Numbered from the stretch's first letter, positions 43,126-52,939 are shown. The stretch: 64,000 nt of DNA from Pedobacter nyackensis (GCF_900176505.1 NZ_FWYB01000004.1:62001-126000), one strand, 5' to 3'. Numbers and translations are program-made. Notes: generated from the sequence alone by a model not told the origin.

Positions 43126-45261
43126 ATGAAACAAAAACAGCGTTCTTTTCTGCTCATCTTCGGGGTTATCATCGTTTTTATCACCTTGCTTTTTCGAAAT
43201 TCAATTACACAGCGCTCGGAGCAAAAGGTATTGGTAACTACATTGAGTGAATTAGATACAAACAGTCGTCAATTGTCGAAGTTGGACAGTATTACACTAA
43301 GTTTACAGGTTGCAGAAAATAATTTCCGCATGTATACTGCATTGTGGAGACCTGAGTATTTTGTTAAGTACACAGAAGAGATCAGATCTATTTCGGCTTT
43401 GCTGGCTGGTTTTTCTCTGGACGATAATAAGAATATTTCGGGTAGTATCGTTGGCGATTTAACCAATAAGCGTAAGCAAATGTTGCTTTACAGTGAAATT
43501 AAAAAGCTAGCTGATTCGATCACCAACATAAATCTTCAACTTAATGTTGGTAAAATTGATAGCGGTCTTTTAGCCGTAAAGTCTTTCCCTAAGCCTTCAG
43601 TAAAGAAAGTTGTGGAGGTGGAAGAAATAAAAGCTGAACCGGTGGTGAAAAAGAAAAAGCTCTTTGCGCGAATTAAGAATGCAATTTTAAATAAGTCTGA
43701 CGCTGTTGATACTTCTAAAATAAGAAAAACAGAAACTACTTATGTACCTATTGATAATGGGGCAGCGGCCTATAATAGAAAGCAGTTACAAAAGATGGGG
43801 GCCTATTACAAAGGTTTACTTGACGATCAGAGGAAGAATCATGAGAAGCTAACGGAAAAAGAACAAACAATTCTGACTTTAAATGAGCGGATTTTTGAAA
43901 ACATTAAACTGCTTTTTAGGGAATATAAAAATAACGTCAATCTAAGTGAGCAGGCAAGGAAAATAGCGCTTAAGAATAGAGCAAAAACCTCATTAGACAG
44001 TATCGACTGGTCGGGTAAGTTTAATTTCATTATTAGCTTGCTGTCTTACCTGGGCATTATATTTTTGTTGTATAAACTTTACCGGTCTTATAGCAAGATC
44101 ATGAGGGCAAATAAATTGGCCGCCGATCAGGTGGTTAGCAAATCCAGGTTTTTTACCAGCATCAGTCATGAGATGCGGACGCCTTTAAATGCAATAATGG
44201 GAGTGTCCGAACAGCTTAAGTCAACGCCATTAAATGACAATCAGAAAGGAATGTCTAAATTGTTGGATACTTCAGCATCTATGCTTTTGTCGGCTGTTAA
44301 TGAGGTGCTCGATTTTTCCCGTTTGGAAACTAACAAACTCTCTCTGGCTAAAACTCCATTCAGATACAAGCGAATATTAAAGGAGGTAGCAGATACCACC
44401 AAAGTACTGGCCGATCAGAAAAACATAGCGCTCGAATTGAAGCAGGATGTTGCGCCTGATTTATTACTGGTAGGGGATCCTTACCGTTTAAAACAAATTC
44501 TGATGAATTTGACCGCAAATGCAATTAAATTTACAGACAAGGGAGAGGTGAGTATTCAGGTAGAGCTCAAAAGAATCGACGTAAAGAATGCAATGTTGCA
44601 TGTTAAGGTTATTGATACCGGTATAGGTATCTCGCCGGCAAATCTTCCGATTGTTTTTAAAGAATTTTCACAGGTAATAGATTCGAAGCGTAATGACTGG
44701 CAGACTGGATCGGGACTAGGACTTACCATCAGTAAAAAATTGGTTGATCTGCACAAGGGGAAGATAACCGTGGAAAGTGCAGTAGGTAAGGGAACGACTT
44801 TTAGTTTTGAGTTGCCTTACATTATTGCAAGTGAGGAAGAGGAAAATCCGGATGATCAAAACGAATATGTGGTAAATAGCAATCGTTTTAAAAATATTCA
44901 TATTCTGGTTGTTGATGATTCAGAAATAAATCTATTGATGATTAAGATGATTTTTAAAAAGCATGAGATCAGTTTTGATACGGCTGCGAATGGTATAGAA
45001 GCACTGGAGTTCATTGCCAATAACAGGTGTGATATGGTGCTGACTGATATTCAGATGCCGGAAATGGACGGGCTGGAACTGATCAAAAGGATCAGAACTA
45101 ATGCTGATCCTAAAAAAGCCGCAATACCTGTAATTGCAATAACGGGTCAGATTACACCTGAGTCGCATGATTTGTATCTGTCTTCAGGTTTGAATAATTA
45201 TATCATTAAGCCTTATACAGAGCGCGAGTTGATGGAAAAAATCCTAGATTGTATAGCTTAG
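43126..45261 (+). CDS. Hybrid sensor histidine kinase/response regulator
   Basis: 711 residues from the ATG at 43126; a GTG at 43009 would bury the first membrane helix behind 39 charged residues. Order: helix 1 (about 8-24), a periplasmic sensor of about 270 residues with a Lys-rich linker, helix 2 (about 299-318), HisKA with His348 (SHEMRTPLN), an ATPase domain with N, G1 and G2 boxes (NLTANAIKF, DTGIGIS, GSGLGLTIS), and a C-terminal receiver with phospho-acceptor Asp641 (LTDIQMPEMDG). It has no output domain of its own and no adjacent regulator, so its partner is elsewhere. Confidence 0.93.
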   Translation: MKQKQRSFLLIFGVIIVFITLLFRNSITQRSEQKVLVTTLSELDTNSRQLSKLDSITLSLQVAENNFRMYTALWRPEYFVKYTEEIRSISALLAGFSLDDNKNISGSIVGDLTNKRKQMLLYSEIKKLADSITNINLQLNVGKIDSGLLAVKSFPKPSVKKVVEVEEIKAEPVVKKKKLFARIKNAILNKSDAVDTSKIRKTETTYVPIDNGAAAYNRKQLQKMGAYYKGLLDDQRKNHEKLTEKEQTILTLNERIFENIKLLFREYKNNVNLSEQARKIALKNRAKTSLDSIDWSGKFNFIISLLSYLGIIFLLYKLYRSYSKIMRANKLAADQVVSKSRFFTSISHEMRTPLNAIMGVSEQLKSTPLNDNQKGMSKLLDTSASMLLSAVNEVLDFSRLETNKLSLAKTPFRYKRILKEVADTTKVLADQKNIALELKQDVAPDLLLVGDPYRLKQILMNLTANAIKFTDKGEVSIQVELKRIDVKNAMLHVKVIDTGIGISPANLPIVFKEFSQVIDSKRNDWQTGSGLGLTISKKLVDLHKGKITVESAVGKGTTFSFELPYIIASEEEENPDDQNEYVVNSNRFKNIHILVVDDSEINLLMIKMIFKKHEISFDTAANGIEALEFIANNRCDMVLTDIQMPEMDGLELIKRIRTNADPKKAAIPVIAITGQITPESHDLYLSSGLNNYIIKPYTERELMEKILDCIA

Positions 45262-45807
45262 CAATACATGTCCGTCATCAAAGGTTTTGGTTTCGAGGAG
45301 ATGTAGCTTTAGCAATTTGCTATCATCAGTAAATAATTTTCTTCCATTGCTTAAAACAGCAGGACATATAATGAATTGATACTCATCAATAACGTCGCTA
45401 TTTAACAGTGATTGTACTAGTGAAAGGCTTCCCCATATGATGATGTCTTTTCCGGCTTGCATCTTTAGCTTTTTGATTTCATTTACCACATCTTTTTTTA
45501 TGATGGGAACAGGCTCCAGGTTACCCCATGGAGCTTGCTCAAGGCGCTCTGAAACAACATATTTTTTTAAGGCATTTAATCCCGGAGCAATCGGTTCATC
45601 TGAGTTTGGCCAGTAGGCTTCAAACATAGTATAGGTGGCTCGCCCCAATATCATGGTATCTATTGTTTCTATAAGCTGCAACTGATTGTTTTCAATATTG
45701 TTTTCCGAATCGGTTGAAAAACTCGCGGGCATAAAATCGAGCTCGTCATTTTTACCGGCAGCAAAACCATCAACAGTCATAAATTCCTGAACAATTACTT
45801 TTCTCAT
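45244..45807 (-). CDS. Dihydrofolate-reductase-like (RibD C-terminal) protein
   Basis: 187 residues from the ATG at 45807; upstream codons to 45876 lack family similarity. The pattern VIVQEFMTVDGFAAG, DTMILGRATYTMFEAYWP, KYVVSERLE, DIIIWGSLSLVQSLLNSDVIDEY and ICPAVLSNGRKLF belongs to the RibD C-terminal/DHFR-like reductase family. It probably binds NADPH; the substrate is not known. Its 3' end overlaps the convergent kinase gene by 18 bp. Confidence 0.9.
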   Translation of the reverse strand: MRKVIVQEFMTVDGFAAGKNDELDFMPASFSTDSENNIENNQLQLIETIDTMILGRATYTMFEAYWPNSDEPIAPGLNALKKYVVSERLEQAPWGNLEPVPIIKKDVVNEIKKLKMQAGKDIIIWGSLSLVQSLLNSDVIDEYQFIICPAVLSNGRKLFTDDSKLLKLHLLETKTFDDGHVLLSYTI

Positions 45808-45896
45808 GATTGTTATTTTTAATACATAACAAATGTAAGTGTCATAAAGATTATAATGACGGGGGAGAAAGGTCAAATAAAAGGGGCTTATGCGAC

Positions 45897-45938
45897 AGAA
45901 GTCCGAAAAGATTCTTGCGAATACCTTTTCAGACTTCT
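45897..45938. terminator. Hairpin between DHFR-like and choice-of-anchor I genes
   Basis: AGAAGTCCGAAAAG (45897-45910) pairs with CTTTTCAGACTTCT (45925-45938) over 14 bp with one wobble, and the loop has a further ATTC/GAAT stem. It lies 18 bp past the stop of the minus-strand gene at 45956. No long T-run follows on that strand, so the terminator role is tentative. Confidence 0.45.
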
Positions 45939-45955
45939 TTTATAAGTGTTTGGAA

Positions 45956-47494
45956 TTATATAGTTTTCGGCGTGTAAACCTTAACCACACCATCTCCTTC
46001 ACTGCTCACTACTAATAAACTCTTTTTAGTGGGACTGTTTTTAGCCGGTATATAAAGTACGCCCTCAGGAGCGTCGCCACATTTCAGTAATTGTAGAAAA
46101 ACCGGTGCTGTGGGAATTGTGATGTCATAAACGGCTATAGCATCAGACCTTTCCATACCTACAAAAGCCACCTTTTTATTGCCTACTGTACCAATGGTGA
46201 TGCCTTCAGGTTCAACACTTTTATCATCACTTCTTCCATCCTCGTACACTTTTTCATCTATACACTTAGCATCCAGCTGATTCTTGCTGTCAAAAACCTG
46301 TGCACCAGTGTTGCCATTCCAAACCGAAAATGAACGTGAACCAAAAGAATACAACTCATCCAGATCTCCGTCACCATCAGTATCGCCTAAAGTAGTGGTA
46401 ACATTTAGCTTACCCAATTGATCGTCTTTTTTCAGATCAAGAGCATTAGGGAATACAGTTGGATCTAATTTTATGTCCTTGTTTTTTACTCTAAGGAATT
46501 CAGTGAAAGCTGTATATTCCCTCGTATCACCTTCGTTGGCGGTGAACAGATAAGGAGTTCCATTTGATTCCAATATGGCAATCGCATCAGGTAAATACAT
46601 TCCCTTAACCGGCCATTTAGCAGGTTTATACCCTCCGTCAGCATCACTAGGATCGATCTCATTTCCTGTGGTATTGTAATCTTTAAATCCAAGTGGAAAG
46701 ATGTTAGAGATAGTTTTCGAGCCTATATCTATTTTAGCGATAGCGTTATTTTCTTGTAGGGTTACCCAGGCAGTTTTCGAATCAGAAGAAATGGTAATGT
46801 ATTCCGGCTCTATGTCTTTTACAAAATTTTTACCGATACCAAATATTCTGAATCCTTTTTGTGTCAAGGCAGCAAGTTGACCAGCCATTGAAGAAAAATC
46901 GAAGGTAGTGACTGCATAGTTCTCTTTAACAGAAATGATTGATACAGTACCTGAAGGATCAGTGGTGTACTCGGTATTTGGCTCACCCTCATTTGCGGTC
47001 ATAATGTATTTTCCATCCGGAGAGAAAATAATCATATCCGGTAGTGCTCCTACTGTAACCTCAGTAATTTTGCTGTAGTCGCTGGTTTTAAAAACCACAA
47101 CTTTGCCATTTGCCTGTTTGTCGTTTGCCTGAATCGCAGCAGCTAGTTTACCATCATGTATGGCAACGCTGTTTACTGCGCCACCATATGGTGTTATGTT
47201 AATGGCACCAATAGATACCATATGCTCAGGATCTTTAAAATCAATTATCTCGATTTGATTTAATTGGCTTGGACTGCCTTCATTTTCATTTCTTACTACA
47301 AACAGTCTTTTGGTAATCGGGTCGAATGCCGATATTTCTGCCGCACCTGTTTCACCGATGTCCAGAGATCCGATCTCCGAAAAAGTAGCAGGATCTTCAT
47401 TTATAAAGAACTCGGAATCGATGGGAGTTTTATCTTTCTTACAAGCTAGAAAGCCAATAGGTAGAAGTAGGGTAATTAGTAAAAGTTTTTTCAT
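45956..47494 (-). CDS. Choice-of-anchor I family lipoprotein, beta-propeller
   Basis: 512 residues with a lipobox (PIGFLACKKD, Cys18). The body repeats beta-propeller-like strands (LFVVRNENEG, MIIFSPDGKYIMTANEGEPN, AWVTLQENNAIAKIDIG, DAVAVYDI-like DAIAVYDITIPTAPVFLQ). It also has an Asp-rich calcium-like loop, TLGDTDGDGDLDEL. This fits the choice-of-anchor I family, which is related to phytase-like esterase propellers. It is a surface or periplasmic lipoprotein of unknown activity and appears to be a single gene. Confidence 0.85.
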   Translation of the reverse strand: MKKLLLITLLLPIGFLACKKDKTPIDSEFFINEDPATFSEIGSLDIGETGAAEISAFDPITKRLFVVRNENEGSPSQLNQIEIIDFKDPEHMVSIGAINITPYGGAVNSVAIHDGKLAAAIQANDKQANGKVVVFKTSDYSKITEVTVGALPDMIIFSPDGKYIMTANEGEPNTEYTTDPSGTVSIISVKENYAVTTFDFSSMAGQLAALTQKGFRIFGIGKNFVKDIEPEYITISSDSKTAWVTLQENNAIAKIDIGSKTISNIFPLGFKDYNTTGNEIDPSDADGGYKPAKWPVKGMYLPDAIAILESNGTPYLFTANEGDTREYTAFTEFLRVKNKDIKLDPTVFPNALDLKKDDQLGKLNVTTTLGDTDGDGDLDELYSFGSRSFSVWNGNTGAQVFDSKNQLDAKCIDEKVYEDGRSDDKSVEPEGITIGTVGNKKVAFVGMERSDAIAVYDITIPTAPVFLQLLKCGDAPEGVLYIPAKNSPTKKSLLVVSSEGDGVVKVYTPKTI

Positions 47495-47730
47495 ATGGAT
47501 TTATTAAGTTTATACGCTAAAGTATAATTACAACATGATCGATACTTAAGCTTAGTATTATGATATTGTTAGCCCCTGTAATAAGTATGCCGGACTGATG
47601 GGATTAATAAGCGTATAACTAGCTTACTTTTCGTATCATTAAAAAATAAATTTAAAATGAGTAGGTTAGTTATTTATAAAAATAAATATATTAGTCTTCG
47701 TTTACAACCAAATCAAACTATAAATATTAA

Positions 47731-48972
47731 ATGACCAACCTAACCAAAGAGAAAAGTGCAGCAGCATACCTGTTTAGCGCTCCTGTTATTGTAGCCTCCT
47801 TAGGCTATTTTGTAGATATATACGACTTACTACTGTTCGGTATTGTGCGGATACCCAGTTTAACTGAACTTGGGCTCGACGAAGCTGCGGTATCTATTGA
47901 AGGTGCAAGTATTCTAAACTGGCAAATGACAGGATTGTTATTAGGTGGTATCCTTTGGGGTGTTTTAGGAGATAAGAAAGGCCGTTTATCAGTACTTTTT
48001 GGTTCTATTATTACTTATTCTGTCGCAAATTTTGCCTGTGGCTTTGTGCATGATGTAACCGTTTATAAGCTATTACGTTTTGTAGCAGGTATTGGTCTTG
48101 CTGGTGAACTGGGCGCGGGAATTACCCTGGTTTCGGAGAGTTTACCTAAAAGATTAAGGGCAATAGGAACTTCAGTTGTTGCAGGTGTAGGCTTGCTTGG
48201 AGCTGTTGTTGGCTATTTTACCGTTGAGCTGTTTAGCTGGAGAAATGCTTATTTCATCGGTGGAGGTATGGGGATTATGCTCTTGTTTTTAAGAATTGGC
48301 GTATTTGAATCGGGAATGTTTAATCTCATGAAAGAAAAGCATGGTGTAGCTAAGGGGAATTTCTTATCATTTTTTACGAAAAAAAGCAGACTGATCTTGT
48401 ACCTGAAATGTATTGGTATAGGTTTACCAACCTGGTACGTGATCGGTATTCTTGCTACGTTTAGCAATGAGTTTGGTAAGGCTTTGGGAATTGCTGAAGC
48501 TATAAAACCGGGATTGGCAGTAATGTGGTGTTATGTAGGACTAGCCAGCGGGGATTTGGTGAGTGGGATGGTGAGCTACTGGCTTGAATCACGCGTCAGG
48601 GCAGTAACTTATCTGATGATTTTCACCCTAATAGGAGCTGTTATCTACCTTTATGGCGGAATAAATACCGCTACAGGGCTTTACGCCATGTGCCTTTGGG
48701 TAGGCTTTGGTATAGGTTACTGGGCTATGTTTGTAACTATTGGAGCTGAACAGTTTGGTACCAATATAAGGGCTACAGCAGCCACTACCATACCGAATAT
48801 GGTTCGGGGTACTGTGGTATTAATGACCACCTTATATACTACATTGAAACCACTTGTATTTGAGGTTCATGCTGCCGGTATAGTAGGTCTGATTTGCTTC
48901 GGTATAGGTTTTTATTGTATTAGAACCATTCCTGAAACACATCATAAAGACCTCGATTTCGTAGAGATTTAG
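47731..48972 (+). CDS. MFS transporter, metabolite:H+ symporter type
   Basis: 413 residues with about 12 hydrophobic helices. The MFS signatures GDKKGRLSVLFG (between helices 2 and 3) and RFVAGIGLAGELGAGITLVSE (helix 4) place it in the metabolite:proton symporter branch that carries sugars and carboxylates. Its stop lies 2 bp from that of lutC on the opposite strand. Transport of lactate or a uronate product is a reasonable guess from its neighbours, but nothing in the sequence proves it. Confidence 0.88.
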   Translation: MTNLTKEKSAAAYLFSAPVIVASLGYFVDIYDLLLFGIVRIPSLTELGLDEAAVSIEGASILNWQMTGLLLGGILWGVLGDKKGRLSVLFGSIITYSVANFACGFVHDVTVYKLLRFVAGIGLAGELGAGITLVSESLPKRLRAIGTSVVAGVGLLGAVVGYFTVELFSWRNAYFIGGGMGIMLLFLRIGVFESGMFNLMKEKHGVAKGNFLSFFTKKSRLILYLKCIGIGLPTWYVIGILATFSNEFGKALGIAEAIKPGLAVMWCYVGLASGDLVSGMVSYWLESRVRAVTYLMIFTLIGAVIYLYGGINTATGLYAMCLWVGFGIGYWAMFVTIGAEQFGTNIRATAATTIPNMVRGTVVLMTTLYTTLKPLVFEVHAAGIVGLICFGIGFYCIRTIPETHHKDLDFVEI

Positions 48973-48974
48973 CC

Positions 48975-49556
48975 CTAATCCAATAAAAAGACAGTCATGC
49001 CTTTAGGCCCATGGGCCCCAAGAACCAAGGATTGTTCAATATCGGCCGTTTTAGATGGCCCAGCTATAAAGCTTCCAAAACCATAATCAGCGGTGCCTAT
49101 TTTTAAATAGGCATCGTGCATGGTTTGCACAATTTCTTTTCTGCTCAATACCACTGCCAGTTGTTGGCATATGAAAGGTACTGCACGTTGATGCATTAAA
49201 TCTTCAGTAATCCATAATGCTGCGTTTTCAGCAACACCAAAATGGGCGCTGATTACGGCCAGGTCTACATCAGCATAACTGTGCGGATCCTGATTCTCCC
49301 AACCTTGTTCCGAAATGGTATTCAATTCAGGCAAAGTGGATACAATACGCTGACCTGCAAAATGCTCAAGGATATACTTTTGGATACCCTCATAATTTGA
49401 AACTTCAATACATGTGCCACCTATCGTGTTGAGTAGGGTAGCAAAAGCCGCTATTGGATCCGCAGCAGGAAATGCAGTCAACACATCAGGTGGGAGCGCT
49501 TGCAATTCAGGTTGACTACTTAATATTTTTGCTAAAATCTGTTCTCTGCTAGTCAT
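48975..49556 (-). CDS. lutC: Lactate utilization protein LutC
   Basis: 193 residues from the ATG at 49556, which overlaps the lutB stop by 8 bp; the frame could extend to 49586 inside lutB. It has the LUD domain seen in LutC/YkgG, ending in the glycine-rich FIAGPSKTADIEQSLVLGAHGPKG region. Together with LutA and LutB it forms the non-flavin iron-sulfur complex that oxidises L-lactate to pyruvate. It is the last gene of a lutA-lutB-lutC operon. Confidence 0.92.
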   Translation of the reverse strand: MTSREQILAKILSSQPELQALPPDVLTAFPAADPIAAFATLLNTIGGTCIEVSNYEGIQKYILEHFAGQRIVSTLPELNTISEQGWENQDPHSYADVDLAVISAHFGVAENAALWITEDLMHQRAVPFICQQLAVVLSRKEIVQTMHDAYLKIGTADYGFGSFIAGPSKTADIEQSLVLGAHGPKGMTVFLLD

Positions 49557-50928
49557 TCTTTTTATTTTTCTTGTACCACTCTCCAAATGATTCTTTAGGC
49601 ACTTCCGGCATTTCCCGGTGTTGGTACCATAAGTTTAGTTTATTGTTTACTGTAAAAGGTGCATGTTTCATAAACCAACGGCCAGCTTTTCCAGCATTCC
49701 TATAAACAAAGGGATTGGATAAGGTGAATTCCATGGCCTTCATAGCTAGTTTCTTTTTAGGGTCGGCATAGCCTTCTTTCACAATTACCTGGCGCCATTT
49801 ATAAAGTTGCTCGTGGATGTTGATTTTAACCGGACAAACATTGCTGCAGGAGCCGCAAAGGGTAGAGGCAAATGGCAGGTCTGCATATTCCTTCATATCC
49901 AGATTAGGCGCAAGAATAGAACCGATTGGACCTGCAACTGCAGTATGGTAACTGTGACCACCGCTTCGGCGGTAAACCGGACAAGTGTTCATACATGCGG
50001 CACAGCGGATACACTTTAGTGAGTTGCGAAAATCCGGGCGACTCAATTGAGTTGTCCTGCCATTATCTACTAACACAATATGCATTTCTTGTCCTGGTCT
50101 GGGTTTTTTAAAGTGACTGGAATAGGTAGTGATGGGTTGACCGGTTGCGCTCCTGGTTAGTAATCTTAAAAATACGCCCAGGTTTTTCCGCTTAGGGATA
50201 ATTTTTTCTATACCCATGCAGGCAATATGTACATCAGCAAGGTGTGCACCCATATCCGCATTACCTTCATTTGTACAAACTACAAACTCACCGGTTTCAG
50301 CAACGGCAAAGTTTACGCCTGTAATAGCCGCTCTGCGTGTTAAAAAGGTTTCCCGCAAGTGTTCCCGCGCTGCGGCAGTTAGAAATACCGGATCAGACAT
50401 GCCTTCAGGTGTGCCCAGATGTTCGTGGAACAATTCTCCTATTTCTTCTTTCTTTTTATGGATGCAGGGCAGTACAATATGACTTGGTGGTTCTTTGGCC
50501 AGCTGCACAATTCGCTCGCCCAGATCGGTGTCAATTACATCGATCCCTTGCTCCTTCAGATATTCATTCAAATGACATTCTTCGGTTAGCATGGATTTAC
50601 TTTTGATGAGCCTGTCGACCTGATGCTTTTTTAATATCGAGTGCACAATTTGGTTGTGCTCGGCCGCATCAGCTGCCCAATGTACTGTAACACCATTTTT
50701 CTTTGCCTGCTCTTCAAAATCAATTAAATAGTTGTGGAGATTGGAAAGTACATTGTTTTTAATCAGCGAAGCAGTTTCCCTTAAAGATTCCCATTCGGGT
50801 ATGTTGTGAGCGGCTTTATCACGCTTTGCGCGAACAAACCATAAAGTCTCGTCGTGCCAGTCTACCCTTGCTTCATCCTTATTAAATATCTCTGATAAGG
50901 CTGCGTGGTCTTTTGTTCCTGAGCTCAT
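49549..50928 (-). CDS. lutB: Lactate utilization iron-sulfur protein LutB
   Basis: 459 residues. The N-terminal LUD region (about 60-290) is followed by a ferredoxin-type pair of cluster motifs: C306-x2-C309-x2-C312-x3-C316 (CIRCAACMNTCP) and C358-x2-C361-x3-C365 (CGSCSNVCP). A C-terminal helical segment completes the family architecture. It transfers electrons from L-lactate oxidation to the respiratory chain. It lies 30 bp after lutA and overlaps lutC. Confidence 0.95.
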   Translation of the reverse strand: MSSGTKDHAALSEIFNKDEARVDWHDETLWFVRAKRDKAAHNIPEWESLRETASLIKNNVLSNLHNYLIDFEEQAKKNGVTVHWAADAAEHNQIVHSILKKHQVDRLIKSKSMLTEECHLNEYLKEQGIDVIDTDLGERIVQLAKEPPSHIVLPCIHKKKEEIGELFHEHLGTPEGMSDPVFLTAAAREHLRETFLTRRAAITGVNFAVAETGEFVVCTNEGNADMGAHLADVHIACMGIEKIIPKRKNLGVFLRLLTRSATGQPITTYSSHFKKPRPGQEMHIVLVDNGRTTQLSRPDFRNSLKCIRCAACMNTCPVYRRSGGHSYHTAVAGPIGSILAPNLDMKEYADLPFASTLCGSCSNVCPVKINIHEQLYKWRQVIVKEGYADPKKKLAMKAMEFTLSNPFVYRNAGKAGRWFMKHAPFTVNNKLNLWYQHREMPEVPKESFGEWYKKNKKND

Positions 50929-50958
50929 GTGTCTTTATTGATGAAATTCCGTTTAAAA

Positions 50959-51693
50959 CTATTGTGCATTTAATATTTCTGCAATATGCAGTACTTTAAC
51001 ATTGCTTTTTTGTCGACGTAGGATGCCTTCCATGTGCATTAAGCATGACATGTCTGCTGCCGTGATATATTCTGCACCGTGGTTTAAATGATCAGCTACC
51101 CGGTCTTTACCCATTTTTACAGATACTGCTTCTTCGGCAACGCAAAAGGTTCCGCCAAAGCCACAGCATTCATCGGGCCTGCTCAATTCAACAAGCTCAA
51201 GGCCTTCAACCATTTTTAAGAGATGCAAGGGTTTTGAAAATGGGGCATCAACCAATTCGCTCATCTGCGCAAGCATTAAACCTCGCTGTCCATGGCAACT
51301 TTGGTGTACGCCAACCTTATGTGGGAAGCGCGCAGATAGTTTTTCTACCTTAAGTACATCAGTTAAAAACTCTGTTAATTCGTAAACCTTTTTTCTGATG
51401 CCAATCGCCTTATCTTCTTGCTCGGGTGAATGTAAATGATCTTTTATGTGCAATACACAACTCCCGGAAGGGGAAACGATATAATCAAATTCCTCAAAAT
51501 TGTCGATAAATAAGTCATTGCAGCCTTGAGTAAGGTGTTCAAAGCCCGAATTGGCCATGGGTTGTCCACAGCAGGTTTGGTTGACAGGATACCTTACTGT
51601 TATGCCAAGTTTGCTTAATAAATTCAAAGTAGCAATTGCTGCATTCGGATAAAATTGGTCGATGTAACAAGGTATAAATAGGCCTACGTTCAT
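50959..51693 (-). CDS. lutA: Lactate utilization protein LutA (CCG-domain)
   Basis: 244 residues with two cysteine-rich CCG domains: CCGQPM near residue 41 and the second centred on RPDECCGFGGTF (about residue 175). These domains bind iron-sulfur clusters in the GlcF/HdrB-like family. It starts the lutABC operon, divergent from a lacI-type gene with an operator-like palindrome between them. L-lactate produced from L-rhamnose or L-fucose breakdown would be a natural substrate here. Confidence 0.94.
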   Translation of the reverse strand: MNVGLFIPCYIDQFYPNAAIATLNLLSKLGITVRYPVNQTCCGQPMANSGFEHLTQGCNDLFIDNFEEFDYIVSPSGSCVLHIKDHLHSPEQEDKAIGIRKKVYELTEFLTDVLKVEKLSARFPHKVGVHQSCHGQRGLMLAQMSELVDAPFSKPLHLLKMVEGLELVELSRPDECCGFGGTFCVAEEAVSVKMGKDRVADHLNHGAEYITAADMSCLMHMEGILRRQKSNVKVLHIAEILNAQ

Positions 51694-51782
51694 GTATACA
51701 GGGTTAGAGAGGTTAAATATAGTATTTTAAAATAATCGCACCATCCTGTGCTGTCGTGTTGGATGCCAATATCACTAATTTA

Positions 51783-51796
51783 TGAAAACGTTTTCA
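51783..51796. promoter_or_regulatory. LacI-family operator-like palindrome
   Basis: TGAAAACGTTTTCA is a perfect 14-bp palindrome with the central CG and flanking A/T tracts typical of LacI-family operators. It lies 87 bp before lutA and 44 bp before the lacI-type gene, in the shared divergent region. No second copy was noticed in the window. Confidence 0.7.
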
Positions 51797-51839
51797 GCTA
51801 ACTAAAAAAAAGTGTAGCTTGCCACATAATTTATTGCTT

Positions 51840-52886
51840 ATGGCTGGAGGCAAAAAGAACTATCAAAATACTATACTCGATATTGCAGAGGCATTAAAGC
51901 TTTCGCCTGCAACGATTTCCCGTGCTTTGAACAATCATCCTTATGTGAAAGAGCAGACCAGAACAGATGTGATGGAGATGGCTACCAAGCTGGGTTATAG
52001 GCGAAATCATATGGCTTCGGGTTTGCGCAGTAATAAAACCCGTACAATCGGACTTATCATTCCAAGGGTTTCTATGTTTTTTCATGCTGAGGTGATTACC
52101 ACCATTCAGAACGACTTGCATAAACATGGCTATAACCTGATCATTTGCCAATCCAATGATTCGGTAAATATGGAGCAGGAGCTAACTGAAACATTATATG
52201 CGTCAAGAGTAGATGCATTAATAGCTGCCTGTACCTTACAGACAGTAGATTTTAGTCACTTTGATAAGTTTGTAGATCATGGTACACCGGTGATTTTTTA
52301 CGATCGTGTTCCGGTAGGAGATTATAAAGCGACTTTTATTAAAGGAAGTGATTTTCAGGGTGCTTATCTGGCTACCAATCATTTAATTGCTGCGGGGTGT
52401 AAAAGGATCGCACATGTTTCAGGTCCATTGACCTCTAATCTTTATCAGGATAGGGCAGCTGGATTTTTAAAGGCAATGGAGGAACATCATTTATCAGTAA
52501 ACCCAGAATGGGTATTTCATCAGGAACTGACTCATGAAAACGCGCGAATTGCAATGCAGGAGATGTTTGAAAAGGATATCGTACCTGATGGTATATTCGC
52601 CGACAATGACACCACTGCCATAGCAGCAATTGAATTTGCAAAGGAAAAAGGGATAGGAGTGCCTGATGCACTGAAAATTACGGGATACTCTAATGATCCG
52701 CGTACAGCCATCATTACCCCATCAATTACTTCAATTGAACAGTTTCCTAACCTGGTAGGTACAAGGATTGTTGAGGTACTGATGGAGCTCTTGACTGAAG
52801 AAGCAGAAGGTCCGGTTTATAAAACGGAACCTGTGATTATTCCTGTTGAACTGATCAGCAGAATGTCGACCGGAGTAAATAAATAA
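51840..52886 (+). CDS. LacI-family transcriptional regulator
   Basis: 348 residues from the ATG at 51840; a TTG at 51819 would add seven. The N-terminal helix-turn-helix (TILDIAEALKLSPATISRALN) and hinge helix (YRRNHMASGLRSNKTRTIG) are followed by a periplasmic-binding-protein-like effector domain (GLIIPRVSMFFHAEV to the C-terminus). It most likely binds the palindrome 44 bp upstream and controls itself and the lut operon. It may also control the kdu genes 54 bp downstream. The effector is presumably a sugar acid or phosphorylated sugar. Confidence 0.93.
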   Translation: MAGGKKNYQNTILDIAEALKLSPATISRALNNHPYVKEQTRTDVMEMATKLGYRRNHMASGLRSNKTRTIGLIIPRVSMFFHAEVITTIQNDLHKHGYNLIICQSNDSVNMEQELTETLYASRVDALIAACTLQTVDFSHFDKFVDHGTPVIFYDRVPVGDYKATFIKGSDFQGAYLATNHLIAAGCKRIAHVSGPLTSNLYQDRAAGFLKAMEEHHLSVNPEWVFHQELTHENARIAMQEMFEKDIVPDGIFADNDTTAIAAIEFAKEKGIGVPDALKITGYSNDPRTAIITPSITSIEQFPNLVGTRIVEVLMELLTEEAEGPVYKTEPVIIPVELISRMSTGVNK

Positions 52887-52905
52887 TTAATAAAACAGAA
52901 TAGTG

Positions 52906-52917
52906 TCCCATTTGGGA
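52906..52917. promoter_or_regulatory. Short dyad upstream of kduI
   Basis: TCCCA-TT-TGGGA is a 12-bp imperfect-centre palindrome 22 bp before the kduI ATG. It could be an operator half-site pair. It has no CG centre and so differs from the palindrome near lutA. Weak evidence. Confidence 0.25.
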
Positions 52918-52939
52918 TGCGTGATATAAATAAAAAACA

